Positions 1 to 8,924 of a stretch of DNA of 64,000 nucleotides are shown here, in pieces (position 1 is the stretch's first letter; each line of letters opens with the position of its first letter). The notes under the pieces were generated by a model. The model made no database searches. It was not told the origin of the DNA and saw nothing but the letters and a program-made list of their open reading frames with translations. The stretch spans positions 1 through 64,000 of the forward strand of contig VXNL01000071.1 in the NCBI GenBank assembly GCA_009840635.1. The letters run 5' to 3'. Position numbers and translations under genes: made by a program. This DNA comes from Acidobacteriota bacterium. GTDB lineage: Bacteria > Acidobacteriota > Vicinamibacteria > Marinacidobacterales > Marinacidobacteraceae.

Positions 1-226
1 AAACCTTTTTCCCTTGTTTCCTGTTGCTTCTTTTTTTTTAATCAACCCGCCCCCCCCGCGCCCCACCCTCCTCCCCCCCCCGCCCCGGCGGGCGCCCCCG
101 CCCCCCCCACGTCGTAACCTCGCCAACCCCTATGGCGCTACGGCTTGGAACGCCGGCTTCAGCCGGCACCGCAGCCCGCAGGGCCGCAGAGTGCGTTTCG
201 CCGACGGTCCGTGATCGGCGCCGCCC
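1..226. other. Low-complexity edge with no recognisable gene
   Basis: The first about 120 bases are unlike the rest of the window: a T-rich start followed by long C runs with scattered G and A. No credible protein is encoded, and the short open frames here are proline- or arginine-rich artefacts. The pattern resembles a low-quality contig end more than a functional sequence, though this cannot be proven from sequence alone. The second half carries one copy of the dispersed double-hairpin element described separately, which lies just beyond the 3' end of the minus-strand membrane protein gene. Confidence 0.6.
141..190 (+). repeat. Dispersed double-hairpin element, copy 1
   Basis: The first hairpin is GCCGGCTTCAGCCGGC at 152-167. 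The second, at 171-187, has arms built on GCCC and GGGC around GCA. The leader GGCTTGGAAC precedes the first stem. The same leader, stem and spacing recur at 17027 and 52797, and related copies lie at 26402, 50782, 52723, 44589 and 18871. This copy lies downstream of the stop of the membrane protein gene at 227, which is the usual position for this element in the window. Confidence 0.75.
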
Positions 227-1489
227 TTACCGGGACGGCCGTTCCGGAAGCGGCGTCCGCAGCACCCGCCGCAACCGCTCGTCCTTCGAGACCTGCCAGA
301 TCTTCGCGTCGAGGTAGTAGTGCTGCATGGCCCAGCCGAGGAGTGACGCGCCGACCACTTCGGCCCCGAGGCTCCCGCCGCCGCTCCCCGGCGCCCCGGC
401 CACGAGACCCGCGAACGGCAGCAGGAATCCGTCGAGGAACCCCGCGAGCAGGCCGCTCACGGAAGCCACCAGCGGGCCCCGATAGCAGAGGAGGGTGAAC
501 GCGAGCCCGAGCGCGAGGTAGAGCACCGGGTGCGAGAAGGAGAAGGCGGCCGGACTTCGTTCCGCCTGGTAGCGGCGCTGCCCGTAGTCCCAGACGAAGC
601 GCTGGTACTGGAGGTTGTGCCCGGCGGTGACCAGGGGCACCACGAAGAGCACCAGCAGCGGCGCCGAGAAGGCCGCGGCGTGAAGCGGCACCGTGGCCGC
701 GAGGAGCAACAGCTTGGGAAGATTCCGGGGGATGCCCTGCCGCGAGCGCCGCCACTGGAAGCCGGCGTAGGCGAGCAGGGTGACAAGCCACAGCGATCCC
801 ACCGGCGCGTGCAGCCAGGCGCCGAGCGTCCGGCCGCCGATCTCGGTGGCGAACCCGAGTTCGGGCATGCCGCTCGCCGCGTACCAGGGTGCGGTCAGGA
901 ACCACCCGATGGGTAGGTAGAAGAGCATCGGGAAGACGATGCGGTCCAGCCGGGCCTCGGTTTCGTCCTCCGCTGCCGGGTTCCGGCGGACGTAGAGCCG
1001 GAGAAACCCCCAGTGCTGGCGCACCACGTGGTAGTAGGCCCAGAGTCGGAAGAAGACCAGGAAGACGACGCTTCCGAGCGTTGCCGCTTCGGCGGGGAGC
1101 ACCCCGGCGGACGACAGCCCGCGCGGCGTCAGGATCAGCGCCGGGCCCAACAGGAAGAAGCCGAAGGAGGCGAGCAGCACCCCGCCGCGAACGCGCCATT
1201 CTTCCGGGTCCAGCACGGTGCGGGCCAGGGTGGCGAACAGGTGCGGGGCGTCGAGCACGATCGCCCAGCTCGCCACCACCACAAGCCCGAGGCTGAGGGG
1301 CAGCGCGAACTCGCCGACCCGGAGGGTAGCGAAGGGGTCCCGGATGGGATTCTCGAGTCCGGACCCGACCCCCAGGATCAACGTCAGGTAGGCCCAGCCG
1401 ACGGCGGCCGAGAGGATGATCCAGACCAGGTCGGTGCGGAACCCCATCAGCCAGTTCCGCGAAAGGGAAGGGATCGCCTGGGTCGTCAC
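227..1489 (-). CDS. Multi-pass membrane protein with conserved-looking histidine motifs
   Basis: This is a roughly 420-residue integral membrane protein of unknown function. About ten hydrophobic stretches alternate with short polar loops. Several histidine clusters lie at helix ends: APHLFATLARTVLD in the first third, YYHVVRQHWGF, AGHNLQYQRFVWDYG past the middle, and QHYYLDAKIW near the C-terminus. Such spacing could bind metal or haem, but I know no family with this exact set and assign no activity. I chose the GTG at 1489 because GGGGAAGGG lies just upstream; a longer frame to 1543 would overlap metG by 26 bp. It follows metG on the same strand with about 28 bases between stop and start, so the two may be co-transcribed. 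Confidence 0.75.
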   Translation of the reverse strand: MTTQAIPSLSRNWLMGFRTDLVWIILSAAVGWAYLTLILGVGSGLENPIRDPFATLRVGEFALPLSLGLVVVASWAIVLDAPHLFATLARTVLDPEEWRVRGGVLLASFGFFLLGPALILTPRGLSSAGVLPAEAATLGSVVFLVFFRLWAYYHVVRQHWGFLRLYVRRNPAAEDETEARLDRIVFPMLFYLPIGWFLTAPWYAASGMPELGFATEIGGRTLGAWLHAPVGSLWLVTLLAYAGFQWRRSRQGIPRNLPKLLLLAATVPLHAAAFSAPLLVLFVVPLVTAGHNLQYQRFVWDYGQRRYQAERSPAAFSFSHPVLYLALGLAFTLLCYRGPLVASVSGLLAGFLDGFLLPFAGLVAGAPGSGGGSLGAEVVGASLLGWAMQHYYLDAKIWQVSKDERLRRVLRTPLPERPSR

Positions 1490-1517
1490 CGCCCTTCCCC
1501 CGGGGTGCCGCAGATTG

Positions 1518-3047
1518 CTAGCTCCGGCCTCCCGACCGTCCACCTGAGAGCCGGGGCCAGAGCGGCTCGCCGGTACGCGTGCTGAGAGTGCGTCCGCCCT
1601 GAAAGACGGCGTCGTCGTCGAGCCGGATCGGATCGCCGTTCGTTCCGCCCAGCCGCTCGAGGATCCGGAGGGTGGACTGCGGCATCACCGGATGGAGGAG
1701 GACGGTGGCGATGCGTGTCGCCTCCGCAGCTTCGTAGAGGGCCTCGTCGAGCGCACCCCCGGCGTCCGGGTCTTTCGCGAGCTTCCACGGCGCCCGCTCG
1801 GTCAGGAACTCGTTGACGGCGCCCACGATCCGGAAGGCGGCAGCCGCGCCGTCGTGGAGCCGCAGTTCCTCCATCGCGGTGCGGTAGTCCGTGACCGCCT
1901 GCGTCGAGATCTCGGGAAGACTTGAGCGGGCCGAAGCGGCCAGCCGGCCCTCGCGGTAGCGCCCCGCCATCGAGGTGATGCGGCTGACCAGGTTGCCGAG
2001 TGCGTTGGCCAGATCGGAGTCGTAGCGGGCTTCGAACCGGTCCCAGGAGAAGTCGCCGTCCTGGCCGTACTGGATTTCCCGCACCAGGAAGAGGCGCAGA
2101 GGATCGGCGCCGAAGTGGTCGGCCGCTTCGAGCGGGTCCACCGCGGTGCCGAGCGACTTGCTCATCTTCTCGCCCTGGAAGTTCACGAAGCCGTGCCCGA
2201 AGACCTGGCGGGGGATGGCGACCCCGGCCGCCATCAGCATCGCCGGCCAGATGACCGCGTGGAAGCGGGTGATGTCCTTCCCGACGATGTGGAGGTCGGC
2301 GGGCCAGCGCTCGTTCCAGCCCTCCTCGTCGGTCCCGTACCCCGTCGCGGAGAGGTAGTTCATGAGCGCGTCGAACCAGACGTAGACCACGCTCTCTTCG
2401 TCGAAGGGCACCGGGATTCCCCAACCGGATCCCGGCCGGCTGACCGAGAGATCGAGCAGCCCGGCCTCCAGCACGTTCGTCAGTTCGTTCCGGCGTGTCT
2501 CGGGCTCGATGAAGCTCGGCTGTTCGCGGTAGAGCTCCAGCAGGCGATCGCGATAGTCCGACAGCCGGAAGAAGTAGTTCTTCTCGGAGATCCAGTCCGG
2601 CCTGGCCTTGTGGAGCGGACAGAGGTCGTCTTCGAGGTCCTTTTCCTGTTTGAACGCCTCGCAGGAGACGCAGTACCAGCCCTCGTAGGTGCCCTCGTAG
2701 ATGCCGCCCCGGGCGCGGATGGCCTCGAGGAGCTTCTGCACTCCCAGGCGATGGCGTTCCTCGGTGGTGCGGATGAAGTCGTCGAAGGAGACGTCGAGCT
2801 TCGCCCAGACGCCCCGGAAGACGTCCTCCATCTTCGCGCAGTAGTCGAGCGGGTCGAGTTCCTGTCGTTCGGCCTGCCGCCGGACGTTCAGCGAGTGCTC
2901 GTCGTTCCCCATCAGGAACCGGGTCTCGTAGCCGGCGCCCCGCTTGAAACGCGCGATGACGTCCGCGGTGATCTTCTCGTAGGCCGTCCCCAGGTGCGGC
3001 GGCGAGTTGACGTAGTCGATGGCGGTCGTCAGGTAGAAGCGGGGCAC
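1518..3047 (-). CDS. metG: Methionyl-tRNA synthetase
   Basis: This class I aminoacyl-tRNA synthetase charges tRNA-Met with methionine in the cytoplasm, for initiation and elongation. The HIGH-type motif is HLGT at residues 18-21, and the KMSKS signature is at residues 294-298. The connective-peptide region carries a CxxC pair followed by a Cys and His (YCVSC, then LCPLH), consistent with one zinc knuckle. At 509 residues it is the compact form that ends after the anticodon-binding helical domain and lacks the C-terminal tRNA-binding/dimerisation domain of longer enzymes. It is divergent from the amidohydrolase chimera at 3154, and the 106 bases between them must hold both promoters. Confidence 0.95.
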   Translation of the reverse strand: MPRFYLTTAIDYVNSPPHLGTAYEKITADVIARFKRGAGYETRFLMGNDEHSLNVRRQAERQELDPLDYCAKMEDVFRGVWAKLDVSFDDFIRTTEERHRLGVQKLLEAIRARGGIYEGTYEGWYCVSCEAFKQEKDLEDDLCPLHKARPDWISEKNYFFRLSDYRDRLLELYREQPSFIEPETRRNELTNVLEAGLLDLSVSRPGSGWGIPVPFDEESVVYVWFDALMNYLSATGYGTDEEGWNERWPADLHIVGKDITRFHAVIWPAMLMAAGVAIPRQVFGHGFVNFQGEKMSKSLGTAVDPLEAADHFGADPLRLFLVREIQYGQDGDFSWDRFEARYDSDLANALGNLVSRITSMAGRYREGRLAASARSSLPEISTQAVTDYRTAMEELRLHDGAAAAFRIVGAVNEFLTERAPWKLAKDPDAGGALDEALYEAAEATRIATVLLHPVMPQSTLRILERLGGTNGDPIRLDDDAVFQGGRTLSTRTGEPLWPRLSGGRSGGRS

Positions 3048-3153
3048 GGAACGGCCGGAATCTTACGCGGGGGCCTGGGCCCCGGAGGCCCCGATGGACC
3101 GCTCGCGCTGCCTCGGTTGACCGCCGTCCGTCGCTCGGACAGACTCGCTCGCC

Positions 3154-4733
3154 ATGTTGCAACGAATCCCCCCGCGGCGTGACCGCCACCTGCTGGTACC
3201 GCTTGCGGTGCTGCTGGTCGCGGCGGTGGCGACGAGCGGCGCCGCCCAGCTCTCCTCCCGCGCGGTGGCCGACGCCGGCCCGCGCGACTGGGCGATCACC
3301 GGCGGCATGGTCCACGTCGGCAACGGGACCGTGCTCGACGAGGCCACCGTGGTGATCCGGGACGGCCTGATCGTTTCGGTGGAGGCGGGGAGCGACGCGC
3401 CGGCCGGAATGGGGCGGCTCGATGCGTCCGGGAAACACGTCTATCCGGGATTCATCACCGCGCTGAGCGATCTGGGCCTCGGCGCGGCTGCTCCTCAGGC
3501 CAGGCAGGCCGGAGGCCCGGGCGGGGCCGCCAATCGGCCGCCTCCCTCCCGCGGACCCGAGGACCGGCCGGACACCTTCTCCTGGCGGCTCGCAGCGGAT
3601 GACCTGCAGGCGGACGACGACCGGATGGCCGCGCGCCGGCGCGCCGGATTCACCTCGGCGGTCACCGCCCCCCGCGGTGGGATCGTCGGGGGCCGGGCTG
3701 CATTCCTGAACCTCGCGGCGGACGACGCCCGGGACCTGGTGCTCGATCCGGATGTGGCGGTCATGGTGCGGCTCGAGACCCGCGGGTTCCGTTCCTTCCC
3801 CGGTTCCATGATGGGAGTGCTCGCCTACCTGCGGCAGCTCTTCATGGACGCCTCCCACTATGCCGAGATCTGGCGGATGTACGAGGAGGACCCGGCGGGT
3901 CTGGCGCGGCCGCGCTACGACCGGGCGCTCGCGCCGCTCGTGCCGGCCGCCGCGGGCGAGCAGGCGGTGCTCCTGCCGGCTGCCCTCGACAAGGAGGTCC
4001 GCCGGATGGTGGGTCTCGCCCGGGAGTTCGGTATCCGGCCGGTGCTCTACGGCGGGCACGAAGCCACGGAGTCCTCGAAGGGACGCGGCTGGTCCACGCG
4101 CACTGTTACCGGCAGGACGAGATCCTGCAGCTCCTGCGGGTCGCCGAGGAGTTCGGCGTCCGGATCGCCACCCTCCAGCACGTGCTCGAGGGCTACAAGG
4201 TCGCGAACGAGATCGCCGCACACGGAGCCGGAGCATCGACCTTCTCCGACTGGTGGGCCTACAAGGTGGAGGCGTATGACGCGATTCCGCATAACGCTGC
4301 CCTCATGACCGAACGGGGAATTCTCGTCTCCATCAACTCGGACAGCGCCGAGGAGGCGCGCCACCTGAATCAGGAGGCCGCCAAGACGGTGAAGTGGGGC
4401 GGGATGAGCGAGGAGGAGGCGCTCAAGATGATCACCATCAACGCGGCGATCCACCTCGGCATCGACGACAAGGTCGGATCCATCGAGGCCGGGAAGGACG
4501 CCGACCTCGCCATCTTCGACCGCCATCCGCTGAGCACCTACGCGGTGAACCAGATGACTTTCGTGGACGGCGAGATGCTCTTCAGCCGCGAGCGGGACCT
4601 CGCGATGCGGGAGGCGATGGCGGCCGAACGCACCGAACTCGAAGCGAAGCTCTCCGAGGGGGCCGACGCCGGGCGCGGCCCGGGCGGACGCGGCGGACCC
4701 CGGCGGGGACCGCGGGAAGGAGTCCGGCGATGA
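3154..4733 (+). pseudogene. Out-of-frame chimera of two secreted amidohydrolases
   Basis: Two open frames lie end to end. The first starts at ATG 3154, has a signal-peptide-like N-terminus and the amidohydrolase start (WAITGGMVHVGNGT, then HVYPGF), and runs to LYGGHEA at 4051-4065, a motif resembling LLGGSEAWK of the next gene. The second frame, clear from 4074 (LEGTRLVHAHCY) to 4733, has the metal-site half of another paralogue: HAHCYRQDE, LQHVLEGYKVA, FSDWWAYK, NSDSAEE, and a closing GSIEAGKDADLAIFD. The join at about 4066-4073 changes frame. The 3' half of the first paralogue and the 5' half of the second are missing, so a deletion fused two tandem genes rather than a single-base slip. As it stands, translation from 3154 ends at 4308 with a nonsense tail, so full function is unlikely. 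The stop at 4733 overlaps the next start. Confidence 0.75.
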
Positions 4734-6058
4734 CCCGGGTCGGCAGGAACGGTTTCGCGATCGCGCTGGCGCTGACCGGCGTTTGCGCGAGTGCGGCCGG
4801 CCAGGAGGAGGAATCCTGGATCATTCAGAACGCGCGGATCCACACCCTCGCCGAGGGGGCCGAGCCCATCGAGTCGGGTTCCATCCTGATCCGCGACGGC
4901 CGCATCGTCGAGATCGGCGCCGACGTTACGGCGCCCGCCGGCGCGGCCGTGATCGACGCCGCGGGAATGGACGTCTACCCGGGGATGATGGACTCGGTGA
5001 GCCAGCTCGGCCTGACGGAAATCGGGGCCATCAGCGCCACCGTGGACACGGTGGAACTGGGGGAGATGAACCCCCACCTGCGGGCGGCCACCGCGATCCA
5101 CCCCTCGAGCGAGCACCTGCCGGTGGCGCGCGCCAACGGGATCACCCATGCGGTGGTGGCTCCCGGCCGGCTGGGCGGGTTCGGCGGCGGGGGCGCCGGG
5201 ATCAGCGGGCAGGCTTCCATCGTCCACCTCGACGGCTGGACCGTGGAGGAGATGGACATCAACGCCTCCGCGGGGATGGTGCTGACCTGGCCGACGCTCT
5301 CGACCCGCTCCTTCAACCCGGCGACCTTCAGCATGGGACGGCGCTCGTTCCGGGAAGCCAGGGAGGAGTACGACCGGCAGGTGGCCGAGTTGGGTGAGGT
5401 GCTCGACGCGGCGCGGCGCTACGCGGCTGCCGGTGAGGCCGGGGCCCGCGAACGCGACATCCGGCTGGCCGCGCTGGGGCCCGTCGTCGGCGGTGAGATG
5501 CCGCTCCTGATCCTCGCCCAGCGCGAGCGGGAGATCCGCGGGGCCGTGGAGTTCACGAAGGAACAGGGGGTCAGGATGATCCTGCTCGGCGGGAGCGAGG
5601 CGTGGAAGGTGAAGGAACTCCTGGTCGAGAACGGGATCCCGGTGATCCTGGGACCCACCCAGCGGCTGCCGGGGGAGGAGGACGAGGCCTACGATCAACC
5701 GTTCACGACCCCGGGAGAACTCCACGACGCCGGCGTGACGGTGGCTTTCGCCACCTTCGGATCCTCGAACTCGCGTCTGCTGCCCTACGAGGCCGGGCAC
5801 GCGGTGGGCTACGGGCTGCCGCAGGAGGCGGCGATCCGGGCGATCACCGTGGTTCCGGCGCAGCTCTTCGGGCTGGCCGAGGACTTCGGGACCCTCGAAG
5901 AGGGGAAGGTCGCGAACCTGATCGTGGTGAACGGGGACCCGCTGGAGATCCGGACCCAGGTCGAGCACGTCTTCGTGAACGGGGTTCCGGTCTCGCTCGA
6001 CAACCGGCACCAGAGCCTCTACGAGAAGTACCGGTCGCGCCCGCAACCCGAGCGTTAA
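4730..6058 (+). CDS. Secreted amidohydrolase-family protein
   Basis: This 442-residue protein has an N-terminal signal peptide (cleavage likely after ASAAGQ, about residue 23) and is probably periplasmic. It shows the composite amidohydrolase layout: a small beta-sandwich start (IIQNARIHTL, IRDGRIVEIGADV), MDVYPGMMDSVSQLGLTEIG where metal-dependent enzymes usually carry HxH, a TIM-barrel middle, and the sandwich closure GTLEEGKVANLIVVNGDP. Because the first HxH is absent, it belongs to the imidazolonepropionase-like branch often found in tandem with a second, metal-site-bearing paralogue, and catalytic activity is uncertain. The start ATG overlaps the preceding stop (ATGA), so the two were translationally coupled. 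Substrate unknown. Confidence 0.85.
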   Translation: MTRVGRNGFAIALALTGVCASAAGQEEESWIIQNARIHTLAEGAEPIESGSILIRDGRIVEIGADVTAPAGAAVIDAAGMDVYPGMMDSVSQLGLTEIGAISATVDTVELGEMNPHLRAATAIHPSSEHLPVARANGITHAVVAPGRLGGFGGGGAGISGQASIVHLDGWTVEEMDINASAGMVLTWPTLSTRSFNPATFSMGRRSFREAREEYDRQVAELGEVLDAARRYAAAGEAGARERDIRLAALGPVVGGEMPLLILAQREREIRGAVEFTKEQGVRMILLGGSEAWKVKELLVENGIPVILGPTQRLPGEEDEAYDQPFTTPGELHDAGVTVAFATFGSSNSRLLPYEAGHAVGYGLPQEAAIRAITVVPAQLFGLAEDFGTLEEGKVANLIVVNGDPLEIRTQVEHVFVNGVPVSLDNRHQSLYEKYRSRPQPER

Positions 6059-6160
6059 CCGCCGGCTTCGAACCGACGCGCGCGTCCGCCGCGCGCGCCG
6101 GCGAGGTTGTTCTCCGCTGGACACCTGCTTAGGCTCGATTCTGTGGGCAGCAACGGAACC

Positions 6161-7015
6161 GTGACGCCGGTCCACCGGCATCGCGCCCGTCGGGAGGGGC
6201 TGCCGCACCGGATCCTCGAACTGTCGGACCTCACCCTCCGGTTCGGGGGCGTGACGTCGCTTGCGGGCCTCACCATGGAGGTGCGGGGCGGCGAACTGCT
6301 GGCCCTCATCGGGCCGAACGGGGCGGGGAAGACGAGCGTCCTGAACTGCATCTCCGGCCTCTACCGCCCGCAGGCGGGAGGCATCACGCTGACCGGTCCT
6401 GACGGGGCGCGGCACGCCCTCCACCGGCTCGCGCCGCACCGCATCGCGGCGCTGGGGGTCGCGCGCACCTTCCAGAACATCGAGCTCTTCAAGCACCTGA
6501 CCGTGCTCGACAACCTGATGCTGGGCCGCCATGTGCACATGAACGGCGGCGTGCTGAGCGGCGGCCTCTACTGGGGCCGCCAGCGCGCGAGGGAGATCGA
6601 GCACCGCCAGTACGTGGAGCAGGTCATCGACTTCATGAACCTGGAGCCGTTCCGGAGCGCCGTGGTGGGGAACCTGGCCTACGGGAACCAGCGGCTCGTG
6701 GAGATGGCGCGGGCCCTGGCGCTCGATCCGCACCTGCTCCTCCTCGACGAGCCGACCGCCGGGATGAACGCCGAAGAGAAGGAGTCGATGGCGCGCTTCA
6801 TCCTCGACGTTCACGAGGAGCAGGGCCTCACCGTGGTGGTCGTCGACCACAGCATCGACGTGATCATGGACATCGCGGACCGGGTCGTGGTGCTGGACTT
6901 CGGGCGCCGGATCGCCGACGGGACTCCCGACCAGATCCGAAACGATCCCGCCGTCATCGATGCGTACCTCGGCACGCAAGCGGACGATTTGGGCCGCCGC
7001 GAGGACGGGCCGTGA
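6161..7015 (+). CDS. livG: Branched-chain-amino-acid-type ABC transporter ATPase (LivG-like)
   Basis: This is one of two ATPases of a HAAT-family importer. It has Walker A GPNGAGKT near residue 50, the Q-loop region with VARTFQNIELF, typical of LivG, and Walker B LLLLDEPTAGM followed by the H-loop VVVVDHSID. The ABC signature position reads LAYGNQRLVEMARAL, as in LivG proteins, where the usual LSGGQ is replaced. About 284 residues from the GTG at 6161; alternative starts are GTG 6143 and TTG 6107, and none has a strong ribosome-binding site. The adenylation-domain enzyme starts at 7012, overlapping the stop by 4 bp. The first about 20 residues are not part of the conserved domain. Confidence 0.88.
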   Translation: MTPVHRHRARREGLPHRILELSDLTLRFGGVTSLAGLTMEVRGGELLALIGPNGAGKTSVLNCISGLYRPQAGGITLTGPDGARHALHRLAPHRIAALGVARTFQNIELFKHLTVLDNLMLGRHVHMNGGVLSGGLYWGRQRAREIEHRQYVEQVIDFMNLEPFRSAVVGNLAYGNQRLVEMARALALDPHLLLLDEPTAGMNAEEKESMARFILDVHEEQGLTVVVVDHSIDVIMDIADRVVVLDFGRRIADGTPDQIRNDPAVIDAYLGTQADDLGRREDGP

Positions 7016-8916
7016 CCGGGACCCTCCCCGGGCTCCTCGCGCACCACGCGGCGGGCCGTCCCGATGGCGTTGCGCTGCGCGAGAAGGAGTTCGGGATCTG
7101 GCAGGAGATCACCTGGGCCGGGTACCTGGCGCGGGTGCGGCGTTTCTCGCTCGGGCTCACGGAGCTGGGTCTGGAAGCAGGCGACCGGATCGCGATCATC
7201 GGGGACAACCGGCCGGAGTGGGTGATCGCGGAGCTGGCCTCCCAGACCGCCGGGATCCTGCCCCTGGGGCTCTATCAGGACGCCATCGCCGACGAACTCG
7301 CCCGCATCCTGGAGGCCGCCGACGCCCGCGTCATCGTGGCCGAGGACCAGGAACAGGTCGACAAGGTGCTGGAGGTGCGGGAACGGCTCCCCGGGCTCGA
7401 ACACATCGTCTATTACGACCCCCGCGGGATGTACGCCTACGAGGCGCCGGGTCTCAAGTCCTTCGAGGAGGTCGAAGCGCTCGGCGACGCGCTCCATGCG
7501 GGGTCGCCCGGGGAGTTCGACCGCCGATTGGCCGGAATCCGGCCCGGCGACACCGCCCTGCTCTGCACCACCTCCGGCACGACCAGCGTCCCGAAGCTGG
7601 CGATGCTCTCGCACGCGAACCTGCTCGCCATGGCGTCGCAACTGCAGAGCGTGGATGCGATGTACCCGGACGACGAATTCGTGTCGTTCCTGCCGCTCGC
7701 GTGGATCGGTGAGCAGATGGTGGGGGTGGCGAGCGGCCTGCTGGCGGGATTCACGGTGAACTTCCCGGAGGAGACGGCCACCGCGCGCCAGGACACCCGC
7801 GAGATCGGGCCGGCGTTCCTGATGTCGCCGCCCCGGATCTGGGAGAACATGGTGTCGGACGTGCAGGTCATGGCCGAGGACACGACCCGCCTCAAGCGCT
7901 GGATCTACCGCTGGGCGATGCGGCAGGGCGCCGCCGGCGCCGAGGCCCGCTTCCGGGGCCGCAGGGTCGGCTTCGTCCGAAGGGTCGGCCACCGGCTGGC
8001 CGACTGGACGGTGTTCCGTCCCGTCCGCGACCAGTTGGGGCTCGCCAGGGTGCGGCGGGCCTACACCGGGGGCGCGGCGCTCGGCCCCGACGTCTTTCGC
8101 TTCTACCACGCCATCGGGGTGAACCTGAAGCAGCTCTACGGCCAGACCGAGGTTTCCGGCATCTCGGTGGTGCATCGGGACGGCGACATCCGATTCCAGA
8201 CGGTGGGCGCGCCGCTGCCCCGCACCGAGATCCGCATCTCGGACGAGGGAGAGATCCTCTGCCGGAGCCCCGCGGTGTTCCAGGGCTACTTCAGGAACCC
8301 CGCAGCGACGGCGGAGGCCCTCGAGGACGGCTGGCTGCACTCCGGCGACGCCGGCTACTTCGAGGACGGCGGCCACCTCGTGGTGATCGATCGCCTGGCC
8401 GACGTGATGAAGCTCGCGGACGGGAGCAACTTCTCGCCGCAGTTCGTCGAGAACAAACTCAAGTTCAGCCCCTACATCGGGGAGGCGGTGGTCTTCGGGG
8501 GATCGGAAGCCCCGTTCGTGACCGCGATGGTCGCTATCGACATGGAGAACGCCGGGCAGTGGGCGGAGCGCCGCCGCATTCCCTACACGACCTTCACCGA
8601 CCTCGCCCGCCGCACCGAGGTGTACCGCCTGGTGCGCGAACATGTGGACGAGGTCAACGGGGAACTCCCGCCCGCCGCGCGGATCCACCGCTTCCTGCTT
8701 CTCTACAAGGAACTGCACGCGGACGATGCGGAGCTGACCCGCACCCGCAAGGTGAGGCGCCGCCACATCGCCGGCCGCTTCCGGGAGATCATCGACGCCC
8801 TCCAGGGATACGGCGATTCGGTCGCGGTGGCCACCGAGATCACCTACCAGGACGGCCGCACCGCGGCGGTGGAGCACCGGCTCCGCATCGAGACGATGGA
8901 CGGAATCGTCCGCTAG
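7012..8916 (+). CDS. Long-chain acyl-CoA synthetase-like AMP-binding enzyme
   Basis: This 634-residue protein of the ANL superfamily is predicted to activate a carboxylic acid to its acyl-adenylate and then CoA thioester. The P-loop near residue 187 reads TTSGTTSVPK, with Ser where most family members have Gly. The adenine-binding motif is YGQTE near residue 375. The hinge region is GDAGYFEDGGHLVVIDRLADVMKLADG, and a C-terminal TRTRKVRR places a candidate catalytic lysine. Start is GTG 7012, overlapping livG by 4 bp (GTGA). It sits inside an ABC importer operon, between the LivG and LivH genes, so its substrate is probably what the importer brings in. Whether that is a fatty, aromatic or other acid cannot be read from sequence. 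Confidence 0.88.
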   Translation: MTGTLPGLLAHHAAGRPDGVALREKEFGIWQEITWAGYLARVRRFSLGLTELGLEAGDRIAIIGDNRPEWVIAELASQTAGILPLGLYQDAIADELARILEAADARVIVAEDQEQVDKVLEVRERLPGLEHIVYYDPRGMYAYEAPGLKSFEEVEALGDALHAGSPGEFDRRLAGIRPGDTALLCTTSGTTSVPKLAMLSHANLLAMASQLQSVDAMYPDDEFVSFLPLAWIGEQMVGVASGLLAGFTVNFPEETATARQDTREIGPAFLMSPPRIWENMVSDVQVMAEDTTRLKRWIYRWAMRQGAAGAEARFRGRRVGFVRRVGHRLADWTVFRPVRDQLGLARVRRAYTGGAALGPDVFRFYHAIGVNLKQLYGQTEVSGISVVHRDGDIRFQTVGAPLPRTEIRISDEGEILCRSPAVFQGYFRNPAATAEALEDGWLHSGDAGYFEDGGHLVVIDRLADVMKLADGSNFSPQFVENKLKFSPYIGEAVVFGGSEAPFVTAMVAIDMENAGQWAERRRIPYTTFTDLARRTEVYRLVREHVDEVNGELPPAARIHRFLLLYKELHADDAELTRTRKVRRRHIAGRFREIIDALQGYGDSVAVATEITYQDGRTAAVEHRLRIETMDGIVR

Positions 8917-8924
8917 CACCGGGC

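Noticed and set aside
1-120. Homopolymer-rich start as a regulatory or replication element
   Set aside because: Its composition is unlike anything else in the window and fits a low-quality sequence end; I cannot support function.
4538-6979. Large open frame on the minus strand opposite the amidohydrolase and livG
   Set aside because: It is the mirror of well-recognised plus-strand genes in GC-rich DNA; its product is His/Arg/Asp-rich without a domain.
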